Source: Candidatus Pseudothioglobus singularis PS1
GTDB lineage: Bacteria; Pseudomonadota; Gammaproteobacteria; PS1; Pseudothioglobaceae
Assembly: GCF_001281385.1 (NCBI RefSeq)
Contig: NZ_CP006911.1
Coordinates: 1,488,001-1,552,000, forward strand
Length of the DNA: 64,000 nucleotides
Direction: 5' to 3'
The translations under genes and the position numbers were made by a program. Below, piece after piece: positions 61,643-64,000 of this stretch (position 1 is the first letter of the stretch; every line of letters begins with the position of its first letter). The notes below the pieces were generated by a model. That model was given only the letters and a program-made list of their open reading frames with translations. It ran no database searches and was not told where the DNA came from.

Positions 61643-62923
61643 CTAAGCACTAAAAATACCTTTGAGTGTAAAGAAAAACAAGATCGACATTATTGCTCCA
61701 GCTGGCAATGTAATTAACCAAGATAGAAATATTCTATTAACAACTCTCAGGTTCAATGATGCTACGCCCCTTGCAATACCCACACCAAGAACAGCACCAA
61801 CAAGTACCTGAGTTGTTGAAACTGGAAGCCCCGTATAAGAGGCAAATACTACTGTTGTTGCAGCGGCAAGTTCAGCAGAAAAACCTCTACTTGGCGTTAG
61901 CTCAGTAATATTTTTACCGATCGTTTTCATTACTCTAAAACCAAAGGTTGCAAGACCAAAGACGATTCCACCACCACCTACTAACAATATCCATGAAGGG
62001 AGTGCGCTTTTTGAAACAATTTGCCCGCCCGACTCAACAATACTATAGACCGCAGCTAATGGGCCAATTGCATTTGCAACATCATTTGATCCATGAGCAA
62101 AAGCCATTGAGCAAGCTGTAATTACCATCAGTCCGCCAAATAGTTTCTCCATATTTGCATAGGAGAACTCATTATCATCTTCGGGGTTGGTTTTAATTCG
62201 CCTAATAATAATTGCGGCAATGATGGCTGCAAGAATTCCAACTAAAGTTGCAATCATCATGCTTGTTGGAAGGTCCTTACCGAGATGTTTTAAAGAGTCA
62301 ACATGCTTGAGTCCTTTTAATAGAGTGACCAATGAGAGGACAAATCCTACAAAAAAAACGTAGAAAGGGAGGTATTTTTTTGCATTTTCAAGTGGCTGCT
62401 CTGTATCTATTACTAGGCGCTGTAAGCTTTTAAATATCAAAATAGCCATTGTTCCTGCAATAAGTGGTGAGACCACCCAACTTGCAATAATGGCATACAC
62501 TTTATCCCATGATACAGCCTCTATACCAACTCCAACTGCTCCAAAACCAACGATTGCACCAACGATTGAGTGTGTTGTGGATACTGGCCAACCAAGAGAT
62601 GAGGCAATTAAAAGCCAAGTCGCTGCAGCCAATAGAGATGCAAGCATTCCATATACTAATAATTCTGGATTATTTGTAAATGCTCCTGCATCAAGAATAC
62701 CTTTACGGACAGTTGCAGTGACCTCTCCACCAGCCAAAACAGCTCCTGCAAATTCGAAAATGACTGCGATAATGACAGCCTGTTTGAAAGTTATAGCACC
62801 AGAGCCAACAGAAGTCCCCATTGCGTTTGCAACATCATTGGCACCAATGCCCCAGGCCATAAACAGGCCAAATCCAATAGCCAACATGATAAGAATATCT
62901 CTATTTTGAACGATAATTTCCAT
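61643..62923 (-). CDS. inorganic phosphate transporter, Pit family
   Basis: Inner-membrane low-affinity phosphate (and arsenate) symporter. The duplicated motif GANDVANAMGTSVGSGAITF and HGSNDVANAIGPLAAV is diagnostic, with about ten transmembrane segments in 426 residues. It follows its PhoU-like partner by 10 bases. The nearby arsC-like fragment fits with entry of arsenate through such transporters. Confidence 0.94.
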   Translation of the reverse strand: MEIIVQNRDILIMLAIGFGLFMAWGIGANDVANAMGTSVGSGAITFKQAVIIAVIFEFAGAVLAGGEVTATVRKGILDAGAFTNNPELLVYGMLASLLAAATWLLIASSLGWPVSTTHSIVGAIVGFGAVGVGIEAVSWDKVYAIIASWVVSPLIAGTMAILIFKSLQRLVIDTEQPLENAKKYLPFYVFFVGFVLSLVTLLKGLKHVDSLKHLGKDLPTSMMIATLVGILAAIIAAIIIRRIKTNPEDDNEFSYANMEKLFGGLMVITACSMAFAHGSNDVANAIGPLAAVYSIVESGGQIVSKSALPSWILLVGGGGIVFGLATFGFRVMKTIGKNITELTPSRGFSAELAAATTVVFASYTGLPVSTTQVLVGAVLGVGIARGVASLNLRVVNRIFLSWLITLPAGAIMSILFFFTLKGIFSA

Positions 62924-62933
62924 TGTTAGCCCC

Positions 62934-63614
62934 CTACTTTGTCAACATAACTTCAAAACGCGATCCAACCTTTTGGGCAGCATCAGCAGTCTCACCAAGC
63001 CACTCTATGGCTCGATAATAAAACATTACATCTATAGGTGGTAATTCGGCCTCAAGCAGATAAAGCTTTTTTCTAATAATTTCTTGAGCAACATCTGTCT
63101 CATGTTCCAATTCGTTGACTTTCTTAATCATCTTGTCAACAATTTTTCGCTCTCTAGAACTAAACGCAGTCTCTAAGAGCTCATCCAATTCATTAATTGC
63201 AACCAAGGCGGCCGCTGAAGTTTTAATGCATAGCTTAGATAATTCTAAAAAGTCTTCTGCAAACGCTTTTGGAAAGTGCATTTTTCTCGACATCATCAAG
63301 CCTGAAAGGTCTTTTGTAATGTTGGCAATAGAGTCCTGAATTAGCAAAACATCCAGTAAATCCCTTCTAGAGAAAGGCATCATAAATGTACTTGGCAAAT
63401 TCATTCTTAGTTTTTTCTTAAGAACATCTGCTTTCTGTTCTTTTTTGCCAATTGATAGATGAGCTGATTGAGCCTTTTCCCAATCTTCAGTATTAGCCGC
63501 TTTAGCAAAAACTCCAAACTCTTTTAAGCATGAATGAACCTGTTTCATGTGCTGCTGTAATGGGCTTATTGGTGACTTTCCAAATAGGCTAGTTATGTTG
63601 TCTTTTCCAGTCAT
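62934..63614 (-). CDS. DUF47/PhoU-like regulator of the Pit transporter
   Basis: A 226-residue all-helical protein of the TIGR00153 (DUF47) family, related to PhoU. DVLLIQDSIANITKDLSGLM and NELEHETDVAQEIIRKKLY are family-like. It almost always pairs with a pit gene, as here. Probably regulates or gates the transporter. Confidence 0.92.
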   Translation of the reverse strand: MTGKDNITSLFGKSPISPLQQHMKQVHSCLKEFGVFAKAANTEDWEKAQSAHLSIGKKEQKADVLKKKLRMNLPSTFMMPFSRRDLLDVLLIQDSIANITKDLSGLMMSRKMHFPKAFAEDFLELSKLCIKTSAAALVAINELDELLETAFSSRERKIVDKMIKKVNELEHETDVAQEIIRKKLYLLEAELPPIDVMFYYRAIEWLGETADAAQKVGSRFEVMLTK

Positions 63615-63869
63615 ATCTCTAATCTACTCCGTATATAGTTTAAAGGTAAAAAAATACTACAAAATAACTCAAAATTTCTTTGGCAGTTGAAGCCAAAATG
63701 CGCATTATAACGAATTGAATTCAAATTTAGGTTGCTTTTTATTACAACAAGAAGTGTATTTAGTATCATTCAACCTCTTCATTATAGCTGAGTTGTTAAG
63801 CCTTAGTATTAAGGTACTAGAGAGAGCCCTTAGTTTTTCTGTAGTTGAATATTATTCAAACCGGATAGA
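63615..63869. other. intergenic region upstream of the DUF47-pit unit
   Basis: About 255 bases, AT-rich. TATAAT on the minus strand at 63704-63709 may be a -10 element for the phosphate unit, but no good -35 is seen. A small hairpin CCTTA-GTAT-TAAGG lies at about 63801-63815. No Pho box is recognised. Confidence 0.4.
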
Positions 63870-64000
63870 TTATTTATCGAAAGAGTAATTATTTATAAAT
63901 GGCAATAATTTACTTTTAATCTCCTCAAAACAAAGCTCAAATGCCTCATATTCTTTCCCATCTGGATCATCAAAGCCGATATGAGTCACAGGAGTATTGC
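63870..64000 (-). CDS. arsenate reductase / low-molecular-weight phosphatase-like protein (3' end only)
   Basis: Only the last 43 codons are in the window, ending at the TAA at 63870. THIGFDDPDGKEYEAFELC followed by FEEIKSKLLPFI matches the C terminus of thioredoxin-type ArsC and related low-molecular-weight phosphatases (FDDP, then an AF..-DEI helix). The catalytic CxxxxxR lies outside, so the call rests on the tail and the adjacent pit genes. Confidence 0.6.
   Translation of the reverse strand, partial: NTPVTHIGFDDPDGKEYEAFELCFEEIKSKLLPFINNYSFDK

Noticed and set aside
62490-62909. 139-residue plus-strand open frame
   Set aside because: Antisense to the Pit transporter, low-complexity Ala/Pro/Thr content typical of the reverse of membrane-protein genes.

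Overview
The window looks like an ordinary chromosomal segment of a streamlined, low-GC marine gammaproteobacterium. The support is the fabA-fabB pair, acnB, folC-cvpA-purF-metZ, trmB, fxsA, yaaA, an E. coli-type gshA and boxA antiterminators in the rRNA operon. By eye it resembles the SUP05/Arctic96BD-19 (Thioglobus-like) lineage, but this was not tested; the 16S gene at 38617-40157 would settle it. Genes are very tightly packed. Several convergent pairs share or abut stop codons, and many start codons are GTG or TTG. I see no insertion sequences, prophage or CRISPR array.

Layout. 0-9.6 kb: birA, dgkA, truA, a SulP anion permease, rimM and rpsP (S16 with a long Ala/Glu tail), purB, acnB, rpmG and rpmB. 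9.6-10.9 kb: tRNA-Ser, a P-II signal protein whose uridylylation tyrosine is phenylalanine, and an exported CIA30-domain protein. 10.9-14.5 kb is the accessory part: a minus-strand run of PhyH oxygenase, gamma-butyrobetaine-hydroxylase-like oxygenase, PhnZ/TmpB-type HD oxygenase, a degenerate AroQ-like protein and an intact AroQ. 14.6-24.3 kb: housekeeping genes (nfeD-like, pyrE, xthA, trmB, fxsA, folC, cvpA, purF, metZ, fabA, fabB). 24.3-28.8 kb: serS-yajC-secD-secF.

28.9-33.8 kb: an envelope operon of an RND/MMPL permease, a LolA-like periplasmic protein and a DUF1302-like barrel. The permease and barrel share an unusual acidic WSDD motif. 33.8-34.8 kb: a metallo-beta-lactamase-fold hydrolase. 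34.9-40.4 kb: a complete rRNA operon on the minus strand (16S, tRNA-Ile, tRNA-Ala, 23S, 5S) with promoter, boxA sites and terminator. 40.5-54.9 kb: mnmE, gshA, a Nudix/ThiE-like fusion, grxC, yaaA, gltB (no gltD beside it), a small lipoprotein, folA, maf, mfd. 55-56.2 kb: an orphan MASE1-like membrane protein and a small winged-helix regulator with an operator-like repeat. 56.2-64 kb: a PfkB kinase, ispH, accD, trpA, hemE, rpmE, a BolA-family gene, a Pit phosphate transporter with its PhoU-like partner, and the 3' end of an arsC-like gene.

How it fits together. The most interesting system is the 10.9-14.5 kb run. An Fe/2-oxoglutarate hydroxylase overlapping an HD-type mixed-valent diiron oxygenase is the arrangement of the TmpA/TmpB and PhnY/PhnZ pathways, which hydroxylate an organophosphonate and then oxidatively cleave its C-P bond to release phosphate. 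The HD protein keeps every residue I can recall for metal and phosphonate binding. The attached PhyH oxygenase and AroQ pair are not part of the described pathways, so this may be an extended version. Other points worth a second look are the unmodifiable P-II with a palindrome filling its promoter spacer, the S16 tail and the acidic envelope operon.
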